A DNA stretch of 64,000 bases from an uncultured Neomegalonema sp. (GCA_937928005.1 CALFVD010000013.1:1-64000), one strand, 5' to 3'. Shown: positions 36,384 through 45,407, numbered from the stretch's first letter. The notes: generated by a model not told the origin, from the letters alone. Made by a program: numbers and translations.

Positions 36384-37238
36384 ATGACGATCCGAACGAT
36401 CACCCTTCCCGTGCGCGGCGATGGCAAGGGCAATAATGTCCTCGCCCATGCCGCGCTGTTGGCAAAGCGGTTCGACGCCCATGTCACGGTGCTGCATTGT
36501 CGCCCGCGCCCGGCGGACCTGTTGCCCTATGGCGTGCCTGTACCCGGTTTTCTGCGCGACCAGATCATGTCATCCGCTTCCGGCGTGGCCGATGAGGAGG
36601 AAAAGGCGCTGCGCGCCGAGTTCACGGATTTGATTGCGCAGATGGGCCTGACTGAACGCGCCCCCGGCGGCGGTGTTCCCTCTGCTTCATGGCAGGAGGC
36701 ACCGGGCCGCCAGATTGATGTGCTCAAGCACCATGGGCGACTCGCCGATCTTATCATGGTCCCCAAGCCCGACCGTGACCGCAATCTTGGCGCAAATACC
36801 CTACGCTCGGCCCTTTTTGCCAGCGGGCGGCCCGTTTTAATGTGCCCGCCGCGTGATGGCATTCCCAAAACCCTTGGCGAGCGCATCGCCATTGGCTGGA
36901 ACGGCTCGATCGAGGCTAGCCGTGCCGTTGCCCTGTCGATGGGCTTGATCGAAAGCGCATCTGAAGTCACGATCCTCTCTTCTGGGGAGGAGGTCCACGG
37001 TGCAACCTGTGAAGATCTCGCCGCGATGCTGGCCCTGCGCGGTGTTATTGCGCGGACGCAACGGTTCAACGTGCGTGGCTCGGTCGGGGATAATCTGCTT
37101 GATCATGCACAGACGGCAGGGGCCGACATGCTGGTCATGGGGGCGTATGGTGACAGTTATGAAAGGGAGACGGTATTCGGCGGCAATACACAAGCGGTTG
37201 TGGATCATGCGACAATGCCCGTTGTGTTGGTTCATTGA
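36384..37238 (+). CDS. Universal stress protein (two-domain UspA family)
   Basis: 284 residues from ATG at 36384. Two Usp-like halves (about 1-150 and 160-284). The second half ends with the nucleotide-binding type signature VMGAYGDSYERETVFGGNTQAVV and the closing strand MPVVLVH. The first half lacks a full G-2x-G-9x-G motif. Role in stress tolerance only by family. It closes the rightward C1 operon before a new transcription unit for tctCBA. Confidence 0.85.
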   Translation: MTIRTITLPVRGDGKGNNVLAHAALLAKRFDAHVTVLHCRPRPADLLPYGVPVPGFLRDQIMSSASGVADEEEKALRAEFTDLIAQMGLTERAPGGGVPSASWQEAPGRQIDVLKHHGRLADLIMVPKPDRDRNLGANTLRSALFASGRPVLMCPPRDGIPKTLGERIAIGWNGSIEASRAVALSMGLIESASEVTILSSGEEVHGATCEDLAAMLALRGVIARTQRFNVRGSVGDNLLDHAQTAGADMLVMGAYGDSYERETVFGGNTQAVVDHATMPVVLVH

Positions 37239-37405
37239 TGCTAAATCGCCGCATTTGTTGAAATAATATTGCGCACGCCAATAGGCTGTATAACAACTGC
37301 TTTTGCAGAGGGACGTAACGACATCATCACTACCGGATCGAAGTCGCACCAAAAGCGGCACGACCGGACGAACCGGAACCCCGGTTCGCAACCTGGAGGA
37401 AGACC

Positions 37406-38380
37406 ATGACGATACTTAAAACTTTAACGCTCGGCGCGGTCGCGCTCGGCATGGCCATGACGGCAAATGTGGCTTTGGCTTTCGAGCCTGAAAAGCCCGT
37501 CGATTTTGTTATTATGGCCGGTAAAGGCGGTGGTGCCGACAAGATGGCGCGCCTGATGCAATCCATCGTCGAGAAGAACGATCTGACCGGGCAACCGCTT
37601 GTGCCGACTAACAAATCAGGTGGTTCTGGCGCAGAGGCGCTCAGCTACATGAAGGGCGTATCCGACCCCGATCACACGATCATGGTCACGCTCAACTCCT
37701 TCTATACCACGCCCCTGCGTCAGCCGGGCTTGAAAGTTGACAATATGGCCTTCGCCCCCGTCGCGCGCATGGCCGAAGATACCTTCGTTCTCTGGGTCCA
37801 CAAGGACGAGGGGATCACCGATTTCGATGGCTTCCTCAAGGAAGTGAAATCCCGTGGTAACAAATGGGTCATGGGCGGAACTGGTAAGAACTCAGAAGAC
37901 AACATCATCACTGACCACCTAAACGAAGCCTATGGCCTTGATATCAAATACATCCCCTACAAAGGCGGTGGTGCGGTGGCCAAGGATCTCGCAGGTAAGC
38001 AGATCCAGTCTTCCGTGAATAACCCATCCGAGGCGTTGGGCTTCTACGAATCCGGCGATGTGGTGCCGATCGTGGCCTTCACGAATGAGCGCCTGCCCAT
38101 GTTCCCTGACACGCCAACCCTCAACGAGGTTAGCGATGAGGACGATTTCGCCTACTTCATGCAACGCTCCGTCGTGGGCGCGCCCGGTATGTCGGACGAG
38201 GCATTGGCCTACTACACCGGCCTCTTCACCAAGGTCTTCGAGTCTGATGAGTGGCAGGAATACAAGTCCAAGAAGTCACTGATGGGCGATTTCATGAGTG
38301 GTAAGGAACTGAGCGAGTACTGGGCAGTTCAGATCGACAACCACAAGACGATCCTGAAAGCATCCGGCGCGATCAAATGA
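37406..38380 (+). CDS. tctC: Tripartite tricarboxylate transporter substrate-binding protein
   Basis: 324 residues with a signal peptide (about 1-25, cleavage after ALA). It is a TctC/BugT-type periplasmic binding protein: EKPVDFVIMAGKGGGADKMAR, NKSGGSGAEALSYM and YIPYKGGGAVAKDLAGKQIQ. It captures a carboxylate in the periplasm and delivers it to TctAB. A GGAGGA site precedes ATG. Given frc and its neighbours, oxalate or a related small acid is the probable ligand, but this is inference. Confidence 0.92.
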   Translation: MTILKTLTLGAVALGMAMTANVALAFEPEKPVDFVIMAGKGGGADKMARLMQSIVEKNDLTGQPLVPTNKSGGSGAEALSYMKGVSDPDHTIMVTLNSFYTTPLRQPGLKVDNMAFAPVARMAEDTFVLWVHKDEGITDFDGFLKEVKSRGNKWVMGGTGKNSEDNIITDHLNEAYGLDIKYIPYKGGGAVAKDLAGKQIQSSVNNPSEALGFYESGDVVPIVAFTNERLPMFPDTPTLNEVSDEDDFAYFMQRSVVGAPGMSDEALAYYTGLFTKVFESDEWQEYKSKKSLMGDFMSGKELSEYWAVQIDNHKTILKASGAIK

Positions 38381-38411
38381 CCTGACCCGGCCATGTGCCG
38401 GTTCCGAGCAT

Positions 38412-38495
38412 CCTTCCCGCCCCGGCCATGAGCCGGGGTCTCCTTCAACAGTATATTCAGAGAAGAAGGCCCCGGATCGAGTCCGGGGCGGGGTG
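38412..38495. repeat. Composite REP-like element (two inverted palindromes)
   Basis: Two hairpins, CCCCGGC-catga-GCCGGGG (38420-38438) and CCCCGGAT-cga-GTCCGGGG (38470-38488), lie head to head. Outer CCCGCCCCGG and CCGGGGCGGGG arms, with inner CCTTC / GAAGG, allow one large stem. It lies in the tctC-tctB gap and may lower expression of the membrane subunits relative to the binding protein. Confidence 0.75.
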
Positions 38496-38518
38496 ATTTA
38501 TATGAATGGGGGTCAGAT

Positions 38519-39145
38519 ATGCGACGCGCAGAATTCGTAACCGCCTTCTTGCTTGGCCTCTTGTCTCTCTACCTGATGTGGAAGAGCGGCGAAGGCCCCT
38601 CGTGGGATACCGAATATGTCCATTGGTCGAATACCGGCGTCAATATCGACGGGTCGGGTCCGGGCAAAGGGTTCTTTCCCTTCTACCTGTCGCTGGGGAT
38701 GCTGGTTTCCTGCATCTGGATCATCGTTAACGCCATTCGCCGCACCTCGCCTCCGTCGCAATCGGACGAACCGTTCATGGATGGCTATGCCAAGAAGATG
38801 CTGCTGCTGGTCGGTGGGGGGTTGATCGGCTTTCTTATCCTGATCGACCTTATCAGCATGTATGCCGCTATTGCCGTCTTCATGCTCTACTACATGCTTA
38901 TTCTGGGCCGTCATCCGCTGATACTATCGCTCGTGACCAGTTTCGTGGTGCCGTTCTGGCTCTATCTCTTCTTCGATATCGTGATGACCAAGACACAACC
39001 AAAAGGGCTGCGGATCATTGAGACGGCCTTCTACAATCCTGTGGGTAGTTTCTTCCGCGACCAGTCGCTTCTCGTCATTGCCATGTGTTTTCTGGTCACC
39101 GGGGCCATACTCGCCCTGACCGCCCGTCGCACGATCAAGTCATAG
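38519..39145 (+). CDS. tctB: Tripartite tricarboxylate transporter small membrane subunit
   Basis: 208 residues with four predicted membrane helices: about 7-20, 57-73, 95-135 (two close segments) and 180-198. This is the TctB pattern and size class, though slightly long. Sequence conservation in TctB is low, so the assignment leans on its place between tctC and tctA. It works with TctA as the permease. Confidence 0.85.
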   Translation: MRRAEFVTAFLLGLLSLYLMWKSGEGPSWDTEYVHWSNTGVNIDGSGPGKGFFPFYLSLGMLVSCIWIIVNAIRRTSPPSQSDEPFMDGYAKKMLLLVGGGLIGFLILIDLISMYAAIAVFMLYYMLILGRHPLILSLVTSFVVPFWLYLFFDIVMTKTQPKGLRIIETAFYNPVGSFFRDQSLLVIAMCFLVTGAILALTARRTIKS

Positions 39146-39154
39146 GAGGCGATC

Positions 39155-40798
39155 ATGGACATCTATGCTTCCCTGATGGATGGGCTGTGGATTGCGCTCC
39201 AGCCCCACAACCTCGCCCTTGCGGTGATTGGCGTAATCGTTGGCTTATTCGTTGGCGCGCTACCGGGTCTTGGCTCGGTGAACGGTGTCGCGATCCTGCT
39301 GCCTTTCACCTTCGTCATTAACGAGGCGACCAGCGACCCCGCCGCCCCGATGATCTTTCTTGCCGCGATCTATTACGGCGCGATGTACGGGGGCGCGATT
39401 TCCTCGATTACGCTGGGCATACCCGGCGCATCGACTGCCGTTGCCACCACCTTCGATGGGCGGCCCATGGCTCTGAAGGGCAACGCAGACCGTGCCCTCG
39501 TCACCGCCGCCGTCGCCTCCTTCATCGGTGGCACGGTTGCAACGCTGTTCTTCACTGGTTTTGCGCCTGTCCTCTCCTCGGTCGCGCTAGATTTCGGCAA
39601 CCCGGAAATTTTCGCCCTGATGCTGCTTGCCTTCGCGACCTTCGTGGGGTTGGGCGGGGATGACATCCCCAAGACGATGTTCTCGATCTTCTTCGGCCTG
39701 TTGCTGGCCACTGTTGGATTCGACACGATCTCTGGCGAACCGCGTTTGATTTTCCTGAATGAGCGCGAGCAAACCGCGATCCTCGAAGCGGTAGGCGGCA
39801 ATTCAGATTCCGTGCCGTTCTTCAACTCGGTTGGCTGGTTCAGCCGGGGTATTCAGTTCCTCGTGCTGGCCATTGGCGTCTATGGCATCGGTGAGATGAT
39901 CTGGACCATCAATGCTAGCCGCTACAAAGTCACGATGACCGAGACGACGATCAGCGCAGGTCGCATCTGGCGCGCCATCATTGGCATGAAGGATGCGTGG
40001 AAGGGCACGACCATCGGCTCACTGCTCGGCTTCTTTGTCGGCATCCTTCCAGCGGCGGGCGCGACCCCTGGCTCGCTGATGTCCTACGGCGTCGCGAAGA
40101 TGACTTCGCGTGACCCCAAAAGCTATGGCCAAGGTAATCCCGACGGTGTGGCCGCACCGGAGGCGGCGAACAATTCCGCCTCGACCGGCGCGATGCTGCC
40201 AATGATGACCCTCGGCATCCCCGGTTCACCCACAACTGCCGTCCTTTTGGCTGGAATGGTGATTTGGGGGTTGGAGCCCGGCCCCCGTCTCTTTGAGGAT
40301 CGGCCCGAATTCGTCTGGCCTCTAATCGGCTCGTTCTACATCTCAAATATCGTTGCCGTATTGGTGAATCTGGCCTTCATCCCATTGTTTCTGTGGGTGT
40401 TGCGGATGCCCTTTACCATCCTTGCGCCAGTGATCTTTACCCTTTCGATCATTGGTACTTATGCTGCCTATGACAACATGTACGACGTTTGGTTGATGGT
40501 TTTGTTTGGTTTCGGAGCCTATCTTTTGCGCATCCTCGATTATCCCCTTGCGCCAGCGGTTCTCGCCGTCGTACTCGGCACTACGGCGGAGGAGAAGATG
40601 CGCCAATCGCTCCTGCTGTCAGACGGGGATTTCGCGATTTTCTACAGCCCCTTCTTTGACCGTGATGGAAAGGGGCAGGAATGGTGGATTGCCCCGATAA
40701 CCACATGGATCGCGGTGATCCTCATCGCCCTGCCCATCATCCTCTGGGCCGTGCGCAAGATGCGCGGCGGTTCACCAGCAACGACGGAACAACCATGA
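39155..40798 (+). CDS. tctA: Tripartite tricarboxylate transporter large membrane subunit
   Basis: 547 residues and about 12 membrane helices. TctA signatures are clear: GLFVGALPGLGSVNGVAILLPFTF, AIYYGAMYGGAISSITLGIPGASTAVATTFDG, then GFFVGILPAAGATPGSLMSYG and GIPGSPTTAVLLAGM. It is the ion-coupled permease. Slightly longer than usual (about 500) because of extended loops. Its TGA overlaps the ATG of the reductase-like gene by 4 bases, tying transport to that enzyme. Confidence 0.95.
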   Translation: MDIYASLMDGLWIALQPHNLALAVIGVIVGLFVGALPGLGSVNGVAILLPFTFVINEATSDPAAPMIFLAAIYYGAMYGGAISSITLGIPGASTAVATTFDGRPMALKGNADRALVTAAVASFIGGTVATLFFTGFAPVLSSVALDFGNPEIFALMLLAFATFVGLGGDDIPKTMFSIFFGLLLATVGFDTISGEPRLIFLNEREQTAILEAVGGNSDSVPFFNSVGWFSRGIQFLVLAIGVYGIGEMIWTINASRYKVTMTETTISAGRIWRAIIGMKDAWKGTTIGSLLGFFVGILPAAGATPGSLMSYGVAKMTSRDPKSYGQGNPDGVAAPEAANNSASTGAMLPMMTLGIPGSPTTAVLLAGMVIWGLEPGPRLFEDRPEFVWPLIGSFYISNIVAVLVNLAFIPLFLWVLRMPFTILAPVIFTLSIIGTYAAYDNMYDVWLMVLFGFGAYLLRILDYPLAPAVLAVVLGTTAEEKMRQSLLLSDGDFAIFYSPFFDRDGKGQEWWIAPITTWIAVILIALPIILWAVRKMRGGSPATTEQP

Positions 40799-41793
40799 AA
40801 ATCTGCATCTACGGCGCGGGCGCCATTGGGGGCTATCTGGCCCATGCACTCGCACAGGCCGAGGGGGTCGAGCTGTCGATCATCGCGCGCGGCCCGCATC
40901 TGGAGGCGATTAACGCCAATGGCCTGACGCTGATCAAGGACGGCGAGTCGAAAACCGTGAAGGTCAACGGCACCTCTAATGCCGCTGATCTCGGCCCGCA
41001 GGATGCGGTGTTCAACAGCCTTAAAGCCCATCAGGCATGGGGTTCGGCGGATGCGCTTAAACCTCTTCTTGGCCCTGATACCGTGGTCGTCACTTGCCAA
41101 AACGGTGTACCTTGGTGGTACTTCCATAAGATCGGCGGCGAATACGAGGGCCGTACCCTCGATGCCGTGGACCGGGGCGACCGCCAGTGGAAGGCTATCG
41201 GGCCAGAACGCGCCATCGGCTGTTCGGTCTATCCGGCGACCGAAATCGCTGAACCGGGCGTTATCAAGCACATTTATGGCGATAAATTTGCCCTTGGCGA
41301 GCCATCGGGTGAGACGACCGAGCGCATCCAGAAACTCTCTGCCTTGATGGAGGAGGGCGGTCTACGCGCCCCGGTGCTGGACGATATCCGCTCCGAATTG
41401 TGGCTGAAGCTCTGGGGCAATCTCTGCTTCAACCCGATCAGCGCCCTCACTCGCGCCACCCTCGACGTTGTCGCCACCGACCCCGGCACCCGTGCCTTGG
41501 CGAAACGGATGATGCTCGAAGGACAGCAAATCGCCGAAAAACTCGGTTCCTCCTTCCGCGTGGATGTCGAGCGTCGCATTAACGGCGCGGCCAAGGTTGG
41601 CGCGCATCGTACCTCGATGCTGCAAGACTTGGAGGCGGGCAAACCGATGGAAATCGACGCTCTCGTGACGGCGGTGCAGGAGATGGGCCGCATCGTTGAT
41701 GTGCCAACCCCGGCGCTCGACGGTACGTTGGCGCTGGTGCAGCAATTGGCGCGGGTGCAGGGCTTGTATCCCACCTATCCAGAAGAGGGGTGA
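40795..41793 (+). CDS. Ketopantoate-reductase-family dehydrogenase (candidate oxalyl-CoA reductase)
   Basis: 332 residues from ATG at 40795 (ATGA overlap with tctA). Rossmann motif YGAGAIGGYLAH at the N-terminus, catalytic-type Lys in FNSLKAHQAW and ELWLKLWGNLCFNPISALT, and a helical ApbA_C domain. This is the ApbA/PanE family, which reduces 2-oxo compounds with NADPH. A PanE-family member (PanE2) is reported as oxalyl-CoA reductase in Methylobacterium extorquens. Coupling to a carboxylate transporter beside frc makes that role plausible here, but pantoate synthesis is not excluded. Confidence 0.8.
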   Translation: MKICIYGAGAIGGYLAHALAQAEGVELSIIARGPHLEAINANGLTLIKDGESKTVKVNGTSNAADLGPQDAVFNSLKAHQAWGSADALKPLLGPDTVVVTCQNGVPWWYFHKIGGEYEGRTLDAVDRGDRQWKAIGPERAIGCSVYPATEIAEPGVIKHIYGDKFALGEPSGETTERIQKLSALMEEGGLRAPVLDDIRSELWLKLWGNLCFNPISALTRATLDVVATDPGTRALAKRMMLEGQQIAEKLGSSFRVDVERRINGAAKVGAHRTSMLQDLEAGKPMEIDALVTAVQEMGRIVDVPTPALDGTLALVQQLARVQGLYPTYPEEG

Positions 41794-41802
41794 GGGTCGT
41801 AC

Positions 41803-41920
41803 TTTCTACCCCCTCCCCCCTTGCGGGGGAGGGCTGGGGTGGGGGGGTGTCACAACACGTGCAGATGTTCATGCGGAGAAACCCCCCAGCCAACCCTCCG
41901 CCACAACGGGGGGAGGGCTT
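41803..41920. repeat. Paired C-rich/G-rich inverted repeats
   Basis: Two elements (CCCTCCCCCCTTGCGGGGGAGGG, 41808-41832 region, and CCCTCCGCCACAACGGGGGG, 41898-41919 region) each fold on themselves. The flanking GCTGGGGTGGGGGGG and CCCCCCAGCC arms pair with one another. They separate the island from aceK. Confidence 0.65.
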
Positions 41921-41944
41921 TAAGACCGCCCGCGCGGTTCCACG

Positions 41945-43660
41945 ATGACCCCCGCCGCCATCGCCGACCTTATCTTTACCGCTTTTGACGCCTATTCCCG
42001 CCGTTTCCGCGCCATACCCGGCCTTGCCAAAGGTGCTTTTGAAAAGCGGGATTGGACCGGCTCCGTCGCCCTCAGCCGCGAGCGCATCCGCGTTTACAGC
42101 ACCTACGCTCAAAATGCCGCCGATGATATCCGCGCCTGCCTACCCGATGCTGCCGAAGACGAGGCGCTCTGGGCTCAGATGCGCGACCTCTATGTCGAGA
42201 CGATCCGGGGCCGCTATGCCGCTGATATCGCCTATGCGTTCCTGAATTCCACCCGCCGCATGATCTCGATGGGCCAATGGCGCGCGGTCGATTACAGCTA
42301 TGGCCGGGCCTCTGGCGAGCGCCGCCCTCGCCCCGAAGACCGTGTGCAAATCTTTACCCGCATCCCCTTCGCAGGCGAAGTTACTGCTGTTGAGATTGAG
42401 CGCATCTTCGATGTGCCGGGCCTGAATGCACCCTTTCGCGACCGCGTAGGGGATGCGGCAAAGGTTGCCGCCCGTATCAATGACCGTGTCGGTGGACGGC
42501 ATCCCCATGGCTTCGAGGGTGCCTTTGAGATTGTGGAGGCAGGTTTCTACCGCAATCGCGGCGCCTATATCGTCGGGCGTATCCGCCTGACTGATAGCCT
42601 CGTGCCCATGGCCATTGCGCTGCTGAATGATGAGAATGGCGTCTATGTCGATGCTGTCTTACTTAGCCCAGAGACACTGCATTACGTTTTCTCGACAACG
42701 CTGGCGAATTTTCACGTCACGCTCGCACATTACCACGAACTCGCCGATTTCCTGCATGAGATCATTCCCGCTCGCGCGCATCCAATGCAATATTCCACCA
42801 TTGGCTATCACCATACCGGCAAGGTCGCTGTCATGGGCGATATTAACAGACACCACCGGGATACGGGCGAGCGGTTCGACCATGCCGTCGGCCCGCGCGG
42901 TACCGTCGCTATTGCGTTTTCGGCCCCGTCATCTCGGTTGGTGCTAAAGGTTATCCGCGACCATCCGACCGAGAACTACAAATGGGGTGAATTTGCTGGA
43001 ATTGACCATGTCATGGGCAAATATAGGCAAGTCCACGAGATCAACCGCTCTGGCTCGATGCTCGATAACGTCATCTATTCCAACGTCACCCTACCGCGCA
43101 GCTATTTTGATATCGACGTGCTGGAAACCTTGCTGGAATACGCGGGCGAGAATGTCGCCCTGCGTGGGTCTGACGTGTTGTTCAAGCATCTGATCGTCCA
43201 GATAAAGCTGACCCCGCTGCCCGTCTTCCTTGCCACTGCGTCCCAAGAGGATGCCGAACGCGCCATCTCCAGCCTTGGCCGTTGCATCAAAAACAATGCG
43301 GCGGCGAATATCTTCAACAAGGACTTGGACGGGCGCAATTATGGCGTCGGCTATTCGCAGAAAGTCTACCTTTTCGACTATGATGCGGTCGAGCCGCTGA
43401 CCGATATCAAGGTGCGCACCAACGAGGACCGTATCGACGGCGATGAAGAAGTGCCGGATTGGTTTTTCGAGGAAGGCACCATCTTCCTGCCCGAAGAAAT
43501 CGAATTGCACCTACGCATAGAAGACCCCGGCCTGCGCCGCGTGTTCCGCGACAAGCACGGCGAGATCCTGTCGGTCGAGTATTGGGAACGAATGCAGCGC
43601 GCGCACTGGGACGGGCGCATCCCGGTCATCGAAACCTATCCCGACGAATGTAGGCTTTAG
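41945..43660 (+). CDS. aceK: Isocitrate dehydrogenase kinase/phosphatase
   Basis: 571 residues, full family length. The N-terminal regulatory half (about 1-300) includes RGRYAADIAYAFLNSTRRM. The kinase-like half has the ATP-binding segment TVAIAFSAPSSRLVLKVIRDHP and EFAGIDHVMGKYRQVHEINRSGSMLDNVIYSNV; YLFDYDAVEPL holds the catalytic Asp region. It reversibly phosphorylates isocitrate dehydrogenase and so diverts isocitrate to the glyoxylate shunt. No aceA or aceB is adjacent. It follows the C2/C1 island after a repeat pair. Confidence 0.96.
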   Translation: MTPAAIADLIFTAFDAYSRRFRAIPGLAKGAFEKRDWTGSVALSRERIRVYSTYAQNAADDIRACLPDAAEDEALWAQMRDLYVETIRGRYAADIAYAFLNSTRRMISMGQWRAVDYSYGRASGERRPRPEDRVQIFTRIPFAGEVTAVEIERIFDVPGLNAPFRDRVGDAAKVAARINDRVGGRHPHGFEGAFEIVEAGFYRNRGAYIVGRIRLTDSLVPMAIALLNDENGVYVDAVLLSPETLHYVFSTTLANFHVTLAHYHELADFLHEIIPARAHPMQYSTIGYHHTGKVAVMGDINRHHRDTGERFDHAVGPRGTVAIAFSAPSSRLVLKVIRDHPTENYKWGEFAGIDHVMGKYRQVHEINRSGSMLDNVIYSNVTLPRSYFDIDVLETLLEYAGENVALRGSDVLFKHLIVQIKLTPLPVFLATASQEDAERAISSLGRCIKNNAAANIFNKDLDGRNYGVGYSQKVYLFDYDAVEPLTDIKVRTNEDRIDGDEEVPDWFFEEGTIFLPEEIELHLRIEDPGLRRVFRDKHGEILSVEYWERMQRAHWDGRIPVIETYPDECRL

Positions 43661-43724
43661 CGCAGGAATCGGGTCGCGCGCCTTGTGGATCGTTGGCAAA
43701 TGTCATGCGAACAAGGAGACCGTC

Positions 43725-44210
43725 ATGCCCATAACCTATCGCCCCATCGACACCGTAACCGCCCAAGCCCTGCGTGCGGGTGGCCCCGACGCCTACGGCA
43801 ACGCGCCCGAACGCAAGATTTCGGATGGGATGGGCGTCCCCTGCCGCCATTGCCTGCGTTTTGTACCAGCGGGCGCGCCCTATCTGGTCTTGGCCCATCG
43901 CCCGTTCGACGATTTGCACGCCTATACCGAGACCGGCCCGATTTTCCTCTGTGCCGATCCGTGCGAAGCGGGTGGCGGCAGTGCGATGCCCGAATTTCTC
44001 GACAGCCCGGGCTATATCCTGCGCGGATATGGCAAGGATGAGCGTATCGTCTACGGAACGGGGTCGGTGACGCCGCGCGAGGCGATCCCTACGCGGGCGG
44101 CGACTCTGCTGGCGCGGGACGATATCGCCTTTGTGCATGTACGCTCCGCATCCAACAACTGCTTCCATTGCCGAATCGAGCGGATTGCGGCGACCGCATC
44201 GGGGGGATAG
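43725..44210 (+). CDS. DUF1203 family protein
   Basis: 161 residues from ATG at 43725 after AAGGAG. The DUF1203 features are present: GVPCRHCLRFVPAGAPYLVLAHRPF with a CxxC pair, ETGPIFLCADPC, SPGYILRGYG, and the closing FVHVRSASNNCFHCRIER. The paired Cys could bind a metal. Function of the family is unknown. It sits between aceK and dnaN on the same strand. Confidence 0.87.
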   Translation: MPITYRPIDTVTAQALRAGGPDAYGNAPERKISDGMGVPCRHCLRFVPAGAPYLVLAHRPFDDLHAYTETGPIFLCADPCEAGGGSAMPEFLDSPGYILRGYGKDERIVYGTGSVTPREAIPTRAATLLARDDIAFVHVRSASNNCFHCRIERIAATASGG

Positions 44211-44250
44211 GGTCTACCTCCCGAAGAATCGCCCGAAAAGGTCTTGCGGT

Positions 44251-45363
44251 ATGAAAGTCATTGCCGAACGCGCCGCCCTGCTGAAATCCCTCAGTCATGT
44301 CCAAAGCGTGGTCGAGCGCCGTAACACCATCCCGATTCTCGCAAATCTGTTGATCAAGGCGGAAGACGGCGCATTGGCCATGACCGCCACCGATCTCGAT
44401 ATCGAGGCCATCGTGACGATGGATGCCAAAGTCGAGAGCGCAGGGGCCATTACCATCTCCGCCCAAACGCTCTATGAGATCGTACGAAAGCTACCCGACG
44501 GGTCGGAGGTGGCGCTTACCCTGGACCCGGAGGATCAGCGCGTCACCGTCAGCGCGGGCCGCTCCCGCTTTGCCCTCGCCACGCTACCATCGGAGGATTT
44601 TCCGGTCATGGCGGGCGATAATTACGACCAACAATTCGAGTTGCCGGGCGGCATCCTACGCCGCTTGTTCGAGAAGACGCGCTTTGCAATCTCGACCGAG
44701 GAAACGCGCTATTATCTCAATGGCGTCTATCTGCACATCACACCCGATGGTCAAAGCCTGCGCGCCGTTGCAACCGATGGCCACCGCCTCGCCCGCATCG
44801 ACACGCCTTTGCCATCGGGGGCGGATGGCATGGTCGGCATCATCGTGCCGCGCAAGACGGTGAACGAGCTTGTCAAACTCATCGACGATGACGATCAAGT
44901 CGTGCAGGTCGCGGTATCCGAGACCAAGATGCGCCTGACCGTGGGCCGCACCGTCCTGACCTCCAAGGTCATTGATGGCCAGTTCCCGGACTATACCCGC
45001 GTCATCCCTGACAAGAACGATAAGACCCTGACGGTCGATGCCGAACAATTCGCCAAGGCCGTCGACCGCGTCGCGACGGTCAGTTCCGAGAAGTCACGCG
45101 CCGTGAAGCTGGCGCTGGATGAGGATCGCCTGACCCTTTCGGTCAACGCTCCTGACAGCGGTACGGCGGACGAAGAGATGATTGTCGGCTATGCCGAGGA
45201 GCCAATCACCATCGGTTTCAACGCAAAGTACCTATCGGAAATCGCAGGCCAGATCGAGCGCGAGAATGCAGTGTTCAAGTTCCTCGACGCGGGTGCCCCA
45301 ACGCTGGTCAGCGAAGAGGGCGACGATGCCGCCGTCTATGTCGTCATGCCGATGCGAGTGTAA
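44251..45363 (+). CDS. dnaN: DNA polymerase III beta subunit (sliding clamp)
   Basis: 370 residues from ATG at 44251. Three clamp domains: start MKVIAERAALLKSLSHVQSVVERRNTIPILANLLI, middle RYYLNGVYLH and ATDGHRLA, and end VVMPMRV (the C-terminal MPMR motif that closes the hydrophobic partner pocket). It forms the ring that tethers replicative polymerase to DNA. Here it is not beside dnaA and is convergent with rpoD. Confidence 0.97.
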   Translation: MKVIAERAALLKSLSHVQSVVERRNTIPILANLLIKAEDGALAMTATDLDIEAIVTMDAKVESAGAITISAQTLYEIVRKLPDGSEVALTLDPEDQRVTVSAGRSRFALATLPSEDFPVMAGDNYDQQFELPGGILRRLFEKTRFAISTEETRYYLNGVYLHITPDGQSLRAVATDGHRLARIDTPLPSGADGMVGIIVPRKTVNELVKLIDDDDQVVQVAVSETKMRLTVGRTVLTSKVIDGQFPDYTRVIPDKNDKTLTVDAEQFAKAVDRVATVSSEKSRAVKLALDEDRLTLSVNAPDSGTADEEMIVGYAEEPITIGFNAKYLSEIAGQIERENAVFKFLDAGAPTLVSEEGDDAAVYVVMPMRV

Positions 45364-45367
45364 CCAC

Positions 45368-45402
45368 TCAGTGACCTCCGGGACAAGCCTGAAGGTCACT
45401 GA
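45368..45402. terminator. Convergent hairpin between dnaN and rpoD
   Basis: A perfect 10-bp stem (TCAGTGACCT / AGGTCACTGA) with a 15-base loop starts 4 bases after the dnaN stop and ends 6 bases from the rpoD stop. No long T-run is present, but the position suits a shared bidirectional transcript end. Confidence 0.7.
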
Positions 45403-45407
45403 TCGTA

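Noticed and set aside
35546..36487. Open frame of 313 codons antisense to fhs
   Set aside because: Shadow of fhs with low-complexity composition and no ribosome site; fhs is certain.
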